Positions 56,951 to 64,000 of a DNA stretch of 64,000 nt are shown in pieces. A program made the position numbers and the translations under genes. The notes beneath the pieces are model-generated. The model ran no database searches, had not been told where the DNA came from, and was given only the letters and a program-made list of their open reading frames with translations. Source of the DNA: an uncultured Holophagaceae bacterium (lineage in GTDB: Bacteria > Acidobacteriota > Holophagae > Holophagales > Holophagaceae); NCBI GenBank assembly GCA_903857495.1, contig CAIOFF010000023.1, positions 1-64,000 of the forward strand. The letters are read 5' to 3'. Each line of letters begins with the position of its first letter. Position 1 is the stretch's first letter.

Positions 56951-57519
56951 CCCGACTCCTGCGCCTGAGCATCCTCCCCTGGGTGGCAGCCTGCCTGCTG
57001 GCCTTCGCGGCCACGGCGGTGACCGCCGAGGAGCACAAGAAATCCCATGCCGCTGTGGCGGAGGCCCCCAAGGACCTGGTGCAGGTGCCCAAGCCGCCTT
57101 TCAGCGAGGGGATCTTCCCCTGCAGCCAGTGCCACGACCCCAAGGCCATGGCGCCGAACACGACCCGGCGCGTGCTGAAGGACATGCACACCGACATCTC
57201 CCTCCACCACGGCCCCGACTCCCGCTGGTGCCTGGACTGCCACGATGCCTACAACCGGGACAACCTCCACCTCGCCGGCGGCAAGCTGGTGTCCTTCAAC
57301 ACCTCCTACCAGCTCTGCGGCCAGTGCCACGGCGACAAGCTGCGCGACTGGCGCGTGGGCATCCACGGCAAGCGCACGGGCAGTTGGAACGGCGCGAAGC
57401 AGTATCTGCTCTGCGTCCACTGCCACAACCCGCACTCGCCCCACTTCAAGTCGCTCAAACCCATGCCCCCGCCTGCGCGGCCCGAGGCGATCCAGATCAA
57501 GAACGGAGGTGCCAAATGA
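56947..57519 (+). CDS. Tetrahaem c-type cytochrome, periplasmic
   Basis: A 190-residue protein with signal peptide (LPWVAACLLAFAATAVTA) and four CXXCH haem sites: CSQCH (about 59-63), CLDCH (95-99), CGQCH (124-128), CVHCH (156-160). Distal His residues (MHTDISLHHG; GIHGK; NPHSPHF) could provide bis-His ligation. Compared with DsrJ/NrfB-type partners it is the electron acceptor or donor of the Fe-S/NrfD pair. GGAGGT precedes the next start. Overlap with DUF2339 upstream. Confidence 0.9.
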   Translation: MTRLLRLSILPWVAACLLAFAATAVTAEEHKKSHAAVAEAPKDLVQVPKPPFSEGIFPCSQCHDPKAMAPNTTRRVLKDMHTDISLHHGPDSRWCLDCHDAYNRDNLHLAGGKLVSFNTSYQLCGQCHGDKLRDWRVGIHGKRTGSWNGAKQYLLCVHCHNPHSPHFKSLKPMPPPARPEAIQIKNGGAK

Positions 57520-58448
57520 TGGACCAGGACGCTTGCCAGCCGACCCCTGGCGCTCCTTGCCCCTCCGGCGAGAACAACGGCCGCCGGGAGTTCCTCGGCG
57601 CTGCGGTGGCCGCCGTGGCGACAGCCCTGACCGGCTGCGGAAAGCTGAGCAAGGAGGAGTTCCTCCAGCACAACTTCCGAGAGCTCTCGAAGGAGGAGGT
57701 CCTCACCGTCATCGAGCGCCTCGAGAAGGAATACAAAGAGAAGTACGGCAAGGATGTCAAGGTCGCCAACACGCCGGCCCTGCCCGGCGTGATGTTCGGC
57801 TACGCCCTGGACCTGAGCCGCTGCATCGGCTGCCGGCGCTGTGTCCACGCCTGCGTCAAGGAGAACAACCAGTCCCGGGATCCCGAGATCCAGTGGATCC
57901 GGGTGCTGGAGATGGAGAAGGAGGAGGGCGTCAACCTCCAGGTCGCCGAGCAGTACTACAACCCCGCCGAAGTCCCCCGCGAGGGCCACTTCTACATGCC
58001 CGTCCAGTGCCAGCAGTGCAAGAAGCCGCCCTGCGTCAAGGTCTGCCCCGTGGGCGCCACCTGGAAGGAGAAGGACGGCATCGTGGTGGTGGACTACAAC
58101 TGGTGCATCGGCTGCCGCTACTGCATGGCTGCCTGCCCCTACGGCGCGCGCCACTTCAACTGGGGCGAGCCGAACCTGCCCAGCAAGGACGTCAACACCG
58201 ATACCCACTACCTGGGCAACCGCCCCCGGGCCAAGGGCGTGGTGGAGAAATGCACGTTCTGTGTCCAGCGCACCCGCAAGGGCCTCTACACCGCCTGCGT
58301 CGAGGTCTGCCCCACCGGCTCGCGGAAGTTCGGCAACCTGCTCGACAAGGAGAGCGAGATCCGCTACGTCCTCGAGAACAAGCGGGTCTTCAAGTTCAAG
58401 GAAGAACTGAACACTCAACCCAACTTCTTCTACTTCTACGGGGTGTGA
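57516..58448 (+). CDS. Tat-exported 4x[4Fe-4S] ferredoxin subunit (DsrO/HybA-like)
   Basis: A 310-residue protein. RREFLGAAVAAVATALTGC (residues 23-41) joins a Tat motif and a lipobox, so the subunit is outside the cytoplasm. Cys clusters: CIGCRRCVHAC (about 103-113), CQQCKKPPCVKVC (about 168-180), CIGCRYCMAAC (about 202-212) and CTFCVQR...CVEVC (about 247-270), making four cubanes. GGAGGT is five bases before ATG 57516 (a second ATG follows at 57519). It overlaps the cytochrome stop. Confidence 0.93.
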   Translation: MMDQDACQPTPGAPCPSGENNGRREFLGAAVAAVATALTGCGKLSKEEFLQHNFRELSKEEVLTVIERLEKEYKEKYGKDVKVANTPALPGVMFGYALDLSRCIGCRRCVHACVKENNQSRDPEIQWIRVLEMEKEEGVNLQVAEQYYNPAEVPREGHFYMPVQCQQCKKPPCVKVCPVGATWKEKDGIVVVDYNWCIGCRYCMAACPYGARHFNWGEPNLPSKDVNTDTHYLGNRPRAKGVVEKCTFCVQRTRKGLYTACVEVCPTGSRKFGNLLDKESEIRYVLENKRVFKFKEELNTQPNFFYFYGV

Positions 58449-58452
58449 GCCA

Positions 58453-59712
58453 ATGACCACGCTGAGGAATTTCTCACGGTTCGTCACCGATACGCTCCGG
58501 ATGGTCACCACCGGCGGGCCCGTCTACTACGCCTGGGTCGCTTTCCTGCTCCTGCTGATCGCCTTCGGCGCCAACGCCTACATCGGCCAGATCCACAACG
58601 GGCTCCTCGTCACGAACATGCGGGACCAGGTCTCGTGGGGCTTCTACATCGGCAACTTCACCTTCCTGGTGGGTGTGGCCGCCGCGGCCATCATGCTGGT
58701 GATCCCCGCCTACATCTATGACTGGGAACCCATCAAGGAGATCACCATCCTGGGCGAGATGCTGGCCATCAGCGCCCTGGTCATGTGCCTGGGCTTCGTC
58801 ATGGTGGACATCGGCCGCCCCGACCGCTTCTGGCACATCATGCCCCTGGTGGGCCGCCTCAACTGGCCCCAGTCCATGCTGGCCTGGGACGTGCTGGTGC
58901 TGAACGCCTACCTGGTCCTGAACTACTTTGTGGTGACCTACCTCCTCTACTGCGCCTACACCGAGCGCCACTACGTCAAGAAGCTGGTGACCCCCCTGGT
59001 GCTGCTGTCCATCCCCATGGCCGTGAGCATCCACACCTGCACCGCCTACCTCTACAACGGCCTGGCCTCCCGCCCCTTCTGGAACTCGGCCATCCTGGCC
59101 CCGCGCTTCCTGGCCTCGGCCTTCTGCTCGGGTCCTGCCATCCTGCTGATCCTGCTCCAGATCCTGCGGAAGACCACGAAGCTCTCCATCAAGGACGAGG
59201 CCATCTTCAAGATCGCCGAGCTCATGGCCTACACCATGGGCTTCAACCTCTTCCTGACCGCCGCCGAGTCCTTCAAGGAGCTCTACTCCGGCACCGAGCA
59301 CATGGTCTATTTCCAGTACCTGCTGTTCGGCCTCAAGGGCCACAACACCCTGGTGCCCTACGCCTGGGCGTCGATCATCTTCGGCGCGATCGCCTTCATC
59401 CTCTTCCTGGTGCCCAAGACCCGCACCAACTGGGTGACCCTCAACATCGGCTGCGTCCTGATCTACGCCAGCGTCTACATCGAGAAGGGCATGGGCCTCA
59501 TCATCCCCGGCCTCACCCCCGATGCCCTGGGCGAGATCTACGTCTACACGCCCTCCGTCACCGAGATCTCCGTGGCTGCGGGCATCTTCGCCCTGGGCTT
59601 CCTGGTCTTCACCCTCATGCTGAAGGCCGCCGTACCCATGATGCTCGGCGAGTTCACCATCAGCCGCGGCCGGAAAGGCGCCCAGCCCGCCAAGTCCGAA
59701 GGGCACGCCTGA
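58453..59712 (+). CDS. nrfD: NrfD/DsrP-family quinol-interacting membrane subunit
   Basis: A 419-residue protein with about ten helices. GPVYYAWVAFLLLLIAFGANAY opens the first, and DIGRPDRFWHIMPLVGRLNW and SIHTCTAYLYNGLASRPFW are the NrfD-family conserved loops (quinol site). With the cytochrome and Fe-S proteins it forms a quinol:cytochrome-type oxidoreductase resembling DsrJOP or HmcC-type modules. 4 bases after the Fe-S gene. Which terminal acceptor it serves is not shown. Confidence 0.92.
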   Translation: MTTLRNFSRFVTDTLRMVTTGGPVYYAWVAFLLLLIAFGANAYIGQIHNGLLVTNMRDQVSWGFYIGNFTFLVGVAAAAIMLVIPAYIYDWEPIKEITILGEMLAISALVMCLGFVMVDIGRPDRFWHIMPLVGRLNWPQSMLAWDVLVLNAYLVLNYFVVTYLLYCAYTERHYVKKLVTPLVLLSIPMAVSIHTCTAYLYNGLASRPFWNSAILAPRFLASAFCSGPAILLILLQILRKTTKLSIKDEAIFKIAELMAYTMGFNLFLTAAESFKELYSGTEHMVYFQYLLFGLKGHNTLVPYAWASIIFGAIAFILFLVPKTRTNWVTLNIGCVLIYASVYIEKGMGLIIPGLTPDALGEIYVYTPSVTEISVAAGIFALGFLVFTLMLKAAVPMMLGEFTISRGRKGAQPAKSEGHA

Positions 59713-59751
59713 CGGTTCACGCGCCCCGCAACAGGGATCGCCATCGCCAAG

Positions 59752-59793
59752 AGAAAAGGAGCTGCAGAAGCATCTGCAGCTCCTTTTCTGTAC
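59752..59793 (+). terminator. Strong intrinsic terminator after nrfD
   Basis: AGAAAAGGAGCTGCAGA (59752-59768) and TCTGCAGCTCCTTTTCT (59773-59789) form a 17-bp perfect stem with the loop AGCA. The terminal Us come from the stem's own T-run (TTTTC). Closes the redox operon. Confidence 0.9.
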
Positions 59794-59893
59794 CAGGAGA
59801 CGCTGCGGTGGGATGAAAATCAGCCTTACTGCCACTCGACCGATAAGAGAGGGAACCGGGGACAAGCGCTGCAAGATCAGCGGGGAGATTCGG

Positions 59894-62419
59894 ATGAAAG
59901 GCTATCTGACTCGGCTTGGCATTCGCACAAAGCTTGTTGCTCTGTTTGTTGCGATCAAGGTGGTGCCAATGCTGCTGCTGGCTTTGCTGGCCTGGCAGGG
60001 GGTCACCCGGCTGGGGAGAGAAGTCTCCGACCGCAGTTCCCGCATGGCCGACAGCATGCGCGACACCGTGGGAGAGCTGAGTGATGTGATGGCCAAGGAA
60101 TCGGTGCGCGCCCTTGACCTCAAGTCACGGGAACTCATCGAGCGGCTGACGACGGACACCGCGCTGGCGGTCGCAGAGTTCCTGAAGGCCCGGGACAATG
60201 ATGTGCTTCTGGCAGCGGCCCTCGAACCTACCGAGGCCGATTTCGAGCGCTTCCTGAGGAACCGGACTCGTGCCCTGGTGGTGCCCGGGAAATGGGTTCT
60301 GAGTGGAGATGAAAAATCCTGGCTGCAGGAGACCAAACAGACGACACGTTCGGAAAGGATCGAACCAGACAACCCCGAGAACAAGCTGGATTTCAATTAT
60401 CGTCCCCCGGACCATTCCAGCTTGAGGGAAGAGCGACCTCTCTATCACGAGATGACGTTCGTGGCTTTGGACGGTCTTGAGAAGGTGAAGGTTTCGGCCA
60501 CAGGACTACTGTCCAGGGAGCTACGTAATGTGGCGCAGAAAAGGAACACCTATGCCTGTGCCGAGACCTACTTCGAGGACCTGAAACGATTGCTGCCCGG
60601 AGAGATCTATGTTTCGGACGTGATTGGACCCTACGTTCGCTCCCACTACTACGGGGCGGTTACCCCAGAAGCCGCCCAGCAGGCCAAGATTCCCTTCGCT
60701 CCGGGCAAGGAAGCCTACTCTGGCCGGGAGAATCCCCTTGGCAAGCGCTTCCAGGGGATCATCCGCTGGGCAACCCCGGTGGTCAGGAACGGCAAGACGA
60801 TCGGATATGTGACCCTGGCGCTCAACCACGATCACGTGATGAGTTTTACCGACAATCTGATGCCAACAGAGGCCCGCTATACGCCCATTCCGGATGCTTC
60901 GAATGGCAACTATGCCTTCATGTGGGATTACCGGGATCGAAACATCGCGCACCCTCGGCATCAATCGATCATCGGGTTCAACCCGAAAACAGGGGACTAC
61001 GAAACCCCCTGGCTCGAGGCCTCTATTTACAAAGGGTGGAAACAGAGTGGCAAATCACTGAGGAAATACCTTGAAACCGTACCGGCTTTTGATCACCAGA
61101 GCCGAGAGAAGAAACCTTCCGTGGAGTTGATCAAGGAAGGCATCCGAGGGCTGGACGGGCGCTACCTGAATTTCGCCCCCCAGTGCCAGGGCTGGTATGA
61201 CCTGACCAAGCAGGGGGGGTCAGGGTCCTTCGCCATCCTCTGGTCGGGAGTATGGAAGCTGACGACCGCAGCGACCATCCCCTACTTCACAGGGAAATAT
61301 GGCAAGACGCCCCGCGGATTCGGCTACGTGACCATTGGGGCAAATGTGGATGAGTTCCACAAGGCCGCCACCGTGACGAAAGCGCTGCTCGATACCCGAG
61401 TCAACGTCTACAGCCAGCAGATGAAGCAAACCGCAAAAGATACACGCGACATGATTTTTTCGAGCATGAGCAAGACGGCATGGTCCCTGGCAGGGATGAC
61501 AACCCTGATGATCGTGCTGGTGATCCTGATTGCGGTCTGGTTGGCCAACATGCTGACCGGCCGGGTGACCATGCTTTCCGGGGGGCTTCAGAAGATCGAG
61601 CAAGGCGACCTGTCCTTCCGGATCGGGAAGACCAGCGATGACGAGATGGGGCTCCTTGCCGATTCGATCAACCGCATGGCTGACAGCGTCCAGAGTTCCT
61701 TCACGCACCTGGAAGGGGCCCGCCAGCGGGCTGAAGAGGCCAACCGGCTGAAGAGCGTGTTCCTGGCCAGCATGTCCCACGAACTGCGGACACCCCTCAA
61801 TGGCATTCTGGGCTTTTCGGAACTTCTGAAATTGGATCTGCAGGATGCCGAGCAGCGCTCTTTCGCGGAGACGATTCACAGCAGCAGTGAGCATCTGCTC
61901 AATCTGTTGAATGACCTGCTGGACCTGGCCAAGATCGAGGCCGGGCGAATGGAATTGAAACTGGTGTCAACGGAACTCAAGCCTCTCCTGGTCAACGTCA
62001 CCGCAGTCCATCGGGCCCATGCCGAGCGCAAAGGCCTCGTGCTGACAGAGCAGTACGCCCCAGAGCTTCCGGCCACACTGCTGTGCGACCCCACGCGCCT
62101 GGTCCAGATCCTCAACAATCTCCTCAACAACGCCGTCAAGTTCACAGCGAGCGGTTCGATCACGCTGTCCGTCGAGTGTCTCGAGCATGCCCTGCGGTTC
62201 GCCGTGAGCGACACCGGAATCGGTATATCAAAAGACCAGCAGCAGCGAATTTTCGATAAATTTCATCAAGCTGACAATTTTCTTACCAGCGAGCATACTG
62301 GTACCGGCCTCGGTTTGGCTCTCGCAAGGGAATTTGTGACTCTGATGGGAGGGGAGATGGGCATCGAATCCGAACCGGGCAAAGGGGCATCCTTCTTCTT
62401 CCTCGTGCCGAACCGATGA
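59894..62419 (+). CDS. Sensor histidine kinase with periplasmic sensing domain
   Basis: An 841-residue membrane kinase. Two helices (about 12-35 and about 530-556) flank a large extracytoplasmic domain with dCache-like features, then HAMP (GRVTMLSGGLQKIEQGDLS), HisKA with SHELRTPLNGILGF (phospho-acceptor His629) and HATPase_c (NNLLNNAVKF; DTGIGISKDQ; GTGLGLALAREFV). Only the kinase core is well conserved, so the signal is unknown. ATG 59894 follows GGGGAG; an upstream ATG (59813) would add 27 residues. Lower GC than its neighbours. Its stop overlaps the receiver gene (ATGA). Confidence 0.93.
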   Translation: MKGYLTRLGIRTKLVALFVAIKVVPMLLLALLAWQGVTRLGREVSDRSSRMADSMRDTVGELSDVMAKESVRALDLKSRELIERLTTDTALAVAEFLKARDNDVLLAAALEPTEADFERFLRNRTRALVVPGKWVLSGDEKSWLQETKQTTRSERIEPDNPENKLDFNYRPPDHSSLREERPLYHEMTFVALDGLEKVKVSATGLLSRELRNVAQKRNTYACAETYFEDLKRLLPGEIYVSDVIGPYVRSHYYGAVTPEAAQQAKIPFAPGKEAYSGRENPLGKRFQGIIRWATPVVRNGKTIGYVTLALNHDHVMSFTDNLMPTEARYTPIPDASNGNYAFMWDYRDRNIAHPRHQSIIGFNPKTGDYETPWLEASIYKGWKQSGKSLRKYLETVPAFDHQSREKKPSVELIKEGIRGLDGRYLNFAPQCQGWYDLTKQGGSGSFAILWSGVWKLTTAATIPYFTGKYGKTPRGFGYVTIGANVDEFHKAATVTKALLDTRVNVYSQQMKQTAKDTRDMIFSSMSKTAWSLAGMTTLMIVLVILIAVWLANMLTGRVTMLSGGLQKIEQGDLSFRIGKTSDDEMGLLADSINRMADSVQSSFTHLEGARQRAEEANRLKSVFLASMSHELRTPLNGILGFSELLKLDLQDAEQRSFAETIHSSSEHLLNLLNDLLDLAKIEAGRMELKLVSTELKPLLVNVTAVHRAHAERKGLVLTEQYAPELPATLLCDPTRLVQILNNLLNNAVKFTASGSITLSVECLEHALRFAVSDTGIGISKDQQQRIFDKFHQADNFLTSEHTGTGLGLALAREFVTLMGGEMGIESEPGKGASFFFLVPNR

Positions 62420-62811
62420 AAAAAAGAGCGCTGATTGTCGACGACACAGAGCTGAACCGCAAACTCGCCATCGCCATCTTGAGGCGGGAAGGCTGGGAAG
62501 CCGAGCAGGTGGCCTGCGGTAAGGCGGCACTCGCCATGCTCAAGGAAGACTGCAACTTCGACATCGTCCTGCTCGACATCAGGATGCCCGACATGAGTGG
62601 GGAGGAAGTCTGCGGTACCCTGCGCGCCGACCCCCGCACAGCCAAGATCCCGCTGATCGCCTACACCGCGCATGCGCTTGAGGACGAGCTCCAGGGCTTT
62701 CGGGATATTGGATTCAACGAAGTGCTGGTGAAGCCGACCAATGTCGAGGCCATGAGGGCTGCGCTGGCAAAGGTCCTGGTCCTGCCGAAGCTGCCGGAAG
62801 AGCAGGGCTGA
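62416..62811 (+). CDS. Single-domain response regulator (CheY-like)
   Basis: A 131-residue receiver: ALIVDDTELNRK (acidic pair), DIVLLDIRMPDMSG (phosphorylated Asp at about 54) and IPLIAYTAHAL with VLVKPTN (Lys). No output domain. Translationally coupled to the kinase (ATGA), so it is its likely phosphorylation target or a shuttle. Confidence 0.95.
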   Translation: MKKRALIVDDTELNRKLAIAILRREGWEAEQVACGKAALAMLKEDCNFDIVLLDIRMPDMSGEEVCGTLRADPRTAKIPLIAYTAHALEDELQGFRDIGFNEVLVKPTNVEAMRAALAKVLVLPKLPEEQG

Positions 62812-62843
62812 AGAGGGACTCGTATCGACGTCCGAAGCAGACG

Positions 62844-63926
62844 CTACAGCCCCGTGAACCCGGGCAGGGGGTCGTTGGGGTGGGCGGCGAGGATTTCCCT
62901 GAACCGGTCCAGGTTGGGCAGGAAGAGCTCCACCAGGTCGGGATCGAAGTGGACACCGGCCCCCTCCCGGATCACCTGGATCACCTGGTGTTCTGGCCAG
63001 GGCTCCTTGTAGTGCCGCCGGTTGCTGACAGCGTCGTAGACATCCAGCAGCGAGGTGATCCTCGCTTCGATGGGGATCTCCTGCTCGCGGAGGCCGAAGG
63101 GGTAGCCGCTGCCATCCCACTTCTCGTGGTGCCCCAGGGCGATGCGGGCGCCCATCTGGATGAAGGGGACCGTGGAGCCCTTGAGGATGGTGGCGCCCAT
63201 GGTGGTGTGCATCTTCATGGTGACCCACTCGTCCGGCGTGAGGGCCGCGGGCTTCTGGAGAATGGCGTCGGGCACGCCGATCTTGCCGATGTCATGCATG
63301 GGGGCGGCGGACTCGATGGTCTCCACCGCCAGCTCGCTCCAGCCCAGCAGGCGCACCAGCTCGGCCGCGTAGAGGCCGATGCGCCGCACGTGCATGCCCG
63401 TCTCGTTGTCGCGGTGCTCGCTCGCGGAGATGAGCCGGAGGGCGATCTCCTCGCGTGACTGCCGGATCTCCAGAGTCTGCTCGCGCACCTTCCGGGCCAG
63501 CTGGGCCTCCCGATCCCGGTAGGCGATCTCGAGCATCCGCCGCCGCAGGGCGCTGTTCACCTGGACCAGGATCTCGCGGGGCTGGAAGGGCTTCAGCACG
63601 TAGCCGAAGGCCCCCTGCTGGAGGCACTCGATGGCGGTCTCCGTGTCCTCCAGGGAGCTGACCATCACCACCGAGATGTCCGGGATCCGGTCCTGGATGG
63701 CCCGCACGAGATCCAGCCCCGAGGCGGCCGGCATCTGGATGTCGCAAAGGATCAGGTCGATCCCGTCCGCGGCCAGCAGGGCCAAGGCCCCCGCCACGTC
63801 CTCCGCCTCGAGGCAGCGGTAGCCCGCCTTGGTTAGAATGCGCTGCAGGGCGAGGCGGACGATGGGCAAGTCATCGACGATGAGCACGCTGGTCTGCTTC
63901 GGCCCCACCCAGGCATGGTCCGCCAT
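62844..63926 (-). CDS. Response regulator with HD-GYP phosphodiesterase domain
   Basis: A 360-residue protein. N-terminal receiver (SVLIVDDLPIVRLAL; LILCDIQMPAASGLDLV; GYVLKPFQP), a coiled linker (AQLARKVREQTLEIRQS) and an HD-GYP domain: APMHDIGKIGVPDAIL, HTTMGATILKG, ALGHHEKWDGSGYPFGL, all catalytic motifs. HD-GYP domains degrade c-di-GMP to pGpG or GMP. ATG 63926 with GGAGAGG. Convergent with the receiver/kinase pair, gap 32 bases. Confidence 0.94.
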   Translation of the reverse strand: MADHAWVGPKQTSVLIVDDLPIVRLALQRILTKAGYRCLEAEDVAGALALLAADGIDLILCDIQMPAASGLDLVRAIQDRIPDISVVMVSSLEDTETAIECLQQGAFGYVLKPFQPREILVQVNSALRRRMLEIAYRDREAQLARKVREQTLEIRQSREEIALRLISASEHRDNETGMHVRRIGLYAAELVRLLGWSELAVETIESAAPMHDIGKIGVPDAILQKPAALTPDEWVTMKMHTTMGATILKGSTVPFIQMGARIALGHHEKWDGSGYPFGLREQEIPIEARITSLLDVYDAVSNRRHYKEPWPEHQVIQVIREGAGVHFDPDLVELFLPNLDRFREILAAHPNDPLPGFTGL

Positions 63927-64000
63927 GGCCTCTCCGTTCCAATGACTCAACGGCTCCTGTCCCGGATGACTGTAGTTCAAGCTGCCCCACCTGGCGGAAA

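Noticed and set aside
1-64000. tRNA, rRNA, CRISPR array or prophage
   Set aside because: I saw no cloverleaf with T-arm GTTCRANYC, no regularly spaced direct repeats with unique spacers, and no phage structural genes; the GH19 enzyme is isolated.

Overview
The window is GC-rich (roughly two-thirds G+C), densely coding chromosomal DNA of a Gram-negative bacterium. It has TolB/Pal/CpoB, an outer-membrane porin, Tat lipoproteins, a tetrahaem c-type cytochrome with an NrfD-type quinol complex, orphan flagellar genes and DUF4388 signalling proteins. Together with codon use and the many intergenic palindromic repeats, this points to Acidobacteriota, most likely class Holophagae (Geothrix/Holophaga-like). 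That placement is an inference from gene content, not a search result. About 63 protein genes are supported. I see no rRNA, tRNA, CRISPR array, insertion sequence or prophage.

Layout. 1-3.2 kb: a repeat-rich gap, a short substrate-binding-like protein coupled to threonine aldolase, and uppP. 3.3-9.7 kb: a NatAB-type ABC exporter, a TPR-like protein, a YvcK/CofD-like protein, a DUF4388 protein with degenerate MshEN-like repeats, a TonB-C-like protein and truA. 10-14.7 kb: HU with a strong terminator, orphan fliL and fliN (fliN behind a sigma-54-type promoter), a ThiD-like kinase, an unknown coupled protein and a CDF transporter. 14.8-23.7 kb (mostly minus): dus, a GNAT, rho with a C-rich leader, a hydrolase, sixA, cpoB, pal, tolB, mutT, rnhB and a small unknown gene.

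23.7-39.2 kb is a carbohydrate locus that I read as a beta-1,3-glucan (laminarin-type) utilisation system. It contains a modular Ig-like lipoprotein, an XylR/AraC-type regulator, a GH81 endoglucanase, a porin, a GH17 lipoprotein, an aldose-1-epimerase-like protein, a GPH/MelB-type symporter and an 1158-residue GH94-like phosphorylase. The intended flow is: extracellular or periplasmic cutting by GH81 and GH17, uptake through porin and symporter, and cytoplasmic phosphorolysis. A short AT-rich motif, AAAAARGAYCATAYMC, occurs in three promoter regions of this locus only and is a candidate operator.

39.3-48.2 kb is housekeeping and accessory: GT2, M61 peptidase, TetR, a tandem repeat, MiaE, DUF2520, a HEAT-like protein, an M23-like lipoprotein abutting a GH19 enzyme, an M50-like membrane protein, a repeat cluster and elbB. 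48.2-54.9 kb is a tightly overlapping operon: aminotransferase, DUF4178 zinc-ribbon membrane protein, a 59-residue protein, DUF350, a membrane spermidine-synthase-like protein and a Tat-exported flavin amine-oxidase-like lipoprotein. This is the best candidate for an uncharacterised membrane system. 55.1-59.8 kb: a DUF2339 membrane protein overlapping a cytochrome/Fe-S/NrfD quinol redox complex closed by a strong terminator. 59.8-64 kb: a sensor histidine kinase with its receiver protein, convergent with an HD-GYP response regulator.

The most unusual single observations are an RMF-like sequence signature in the N-terminal part of Pal, the shared operator motif of the glucan locus, the DUF4178/DUF350/spermidine-synthase-like operon with its hidden small ORF, and palindromic repeats placed consistently just downstream of minus-strand stop codons.
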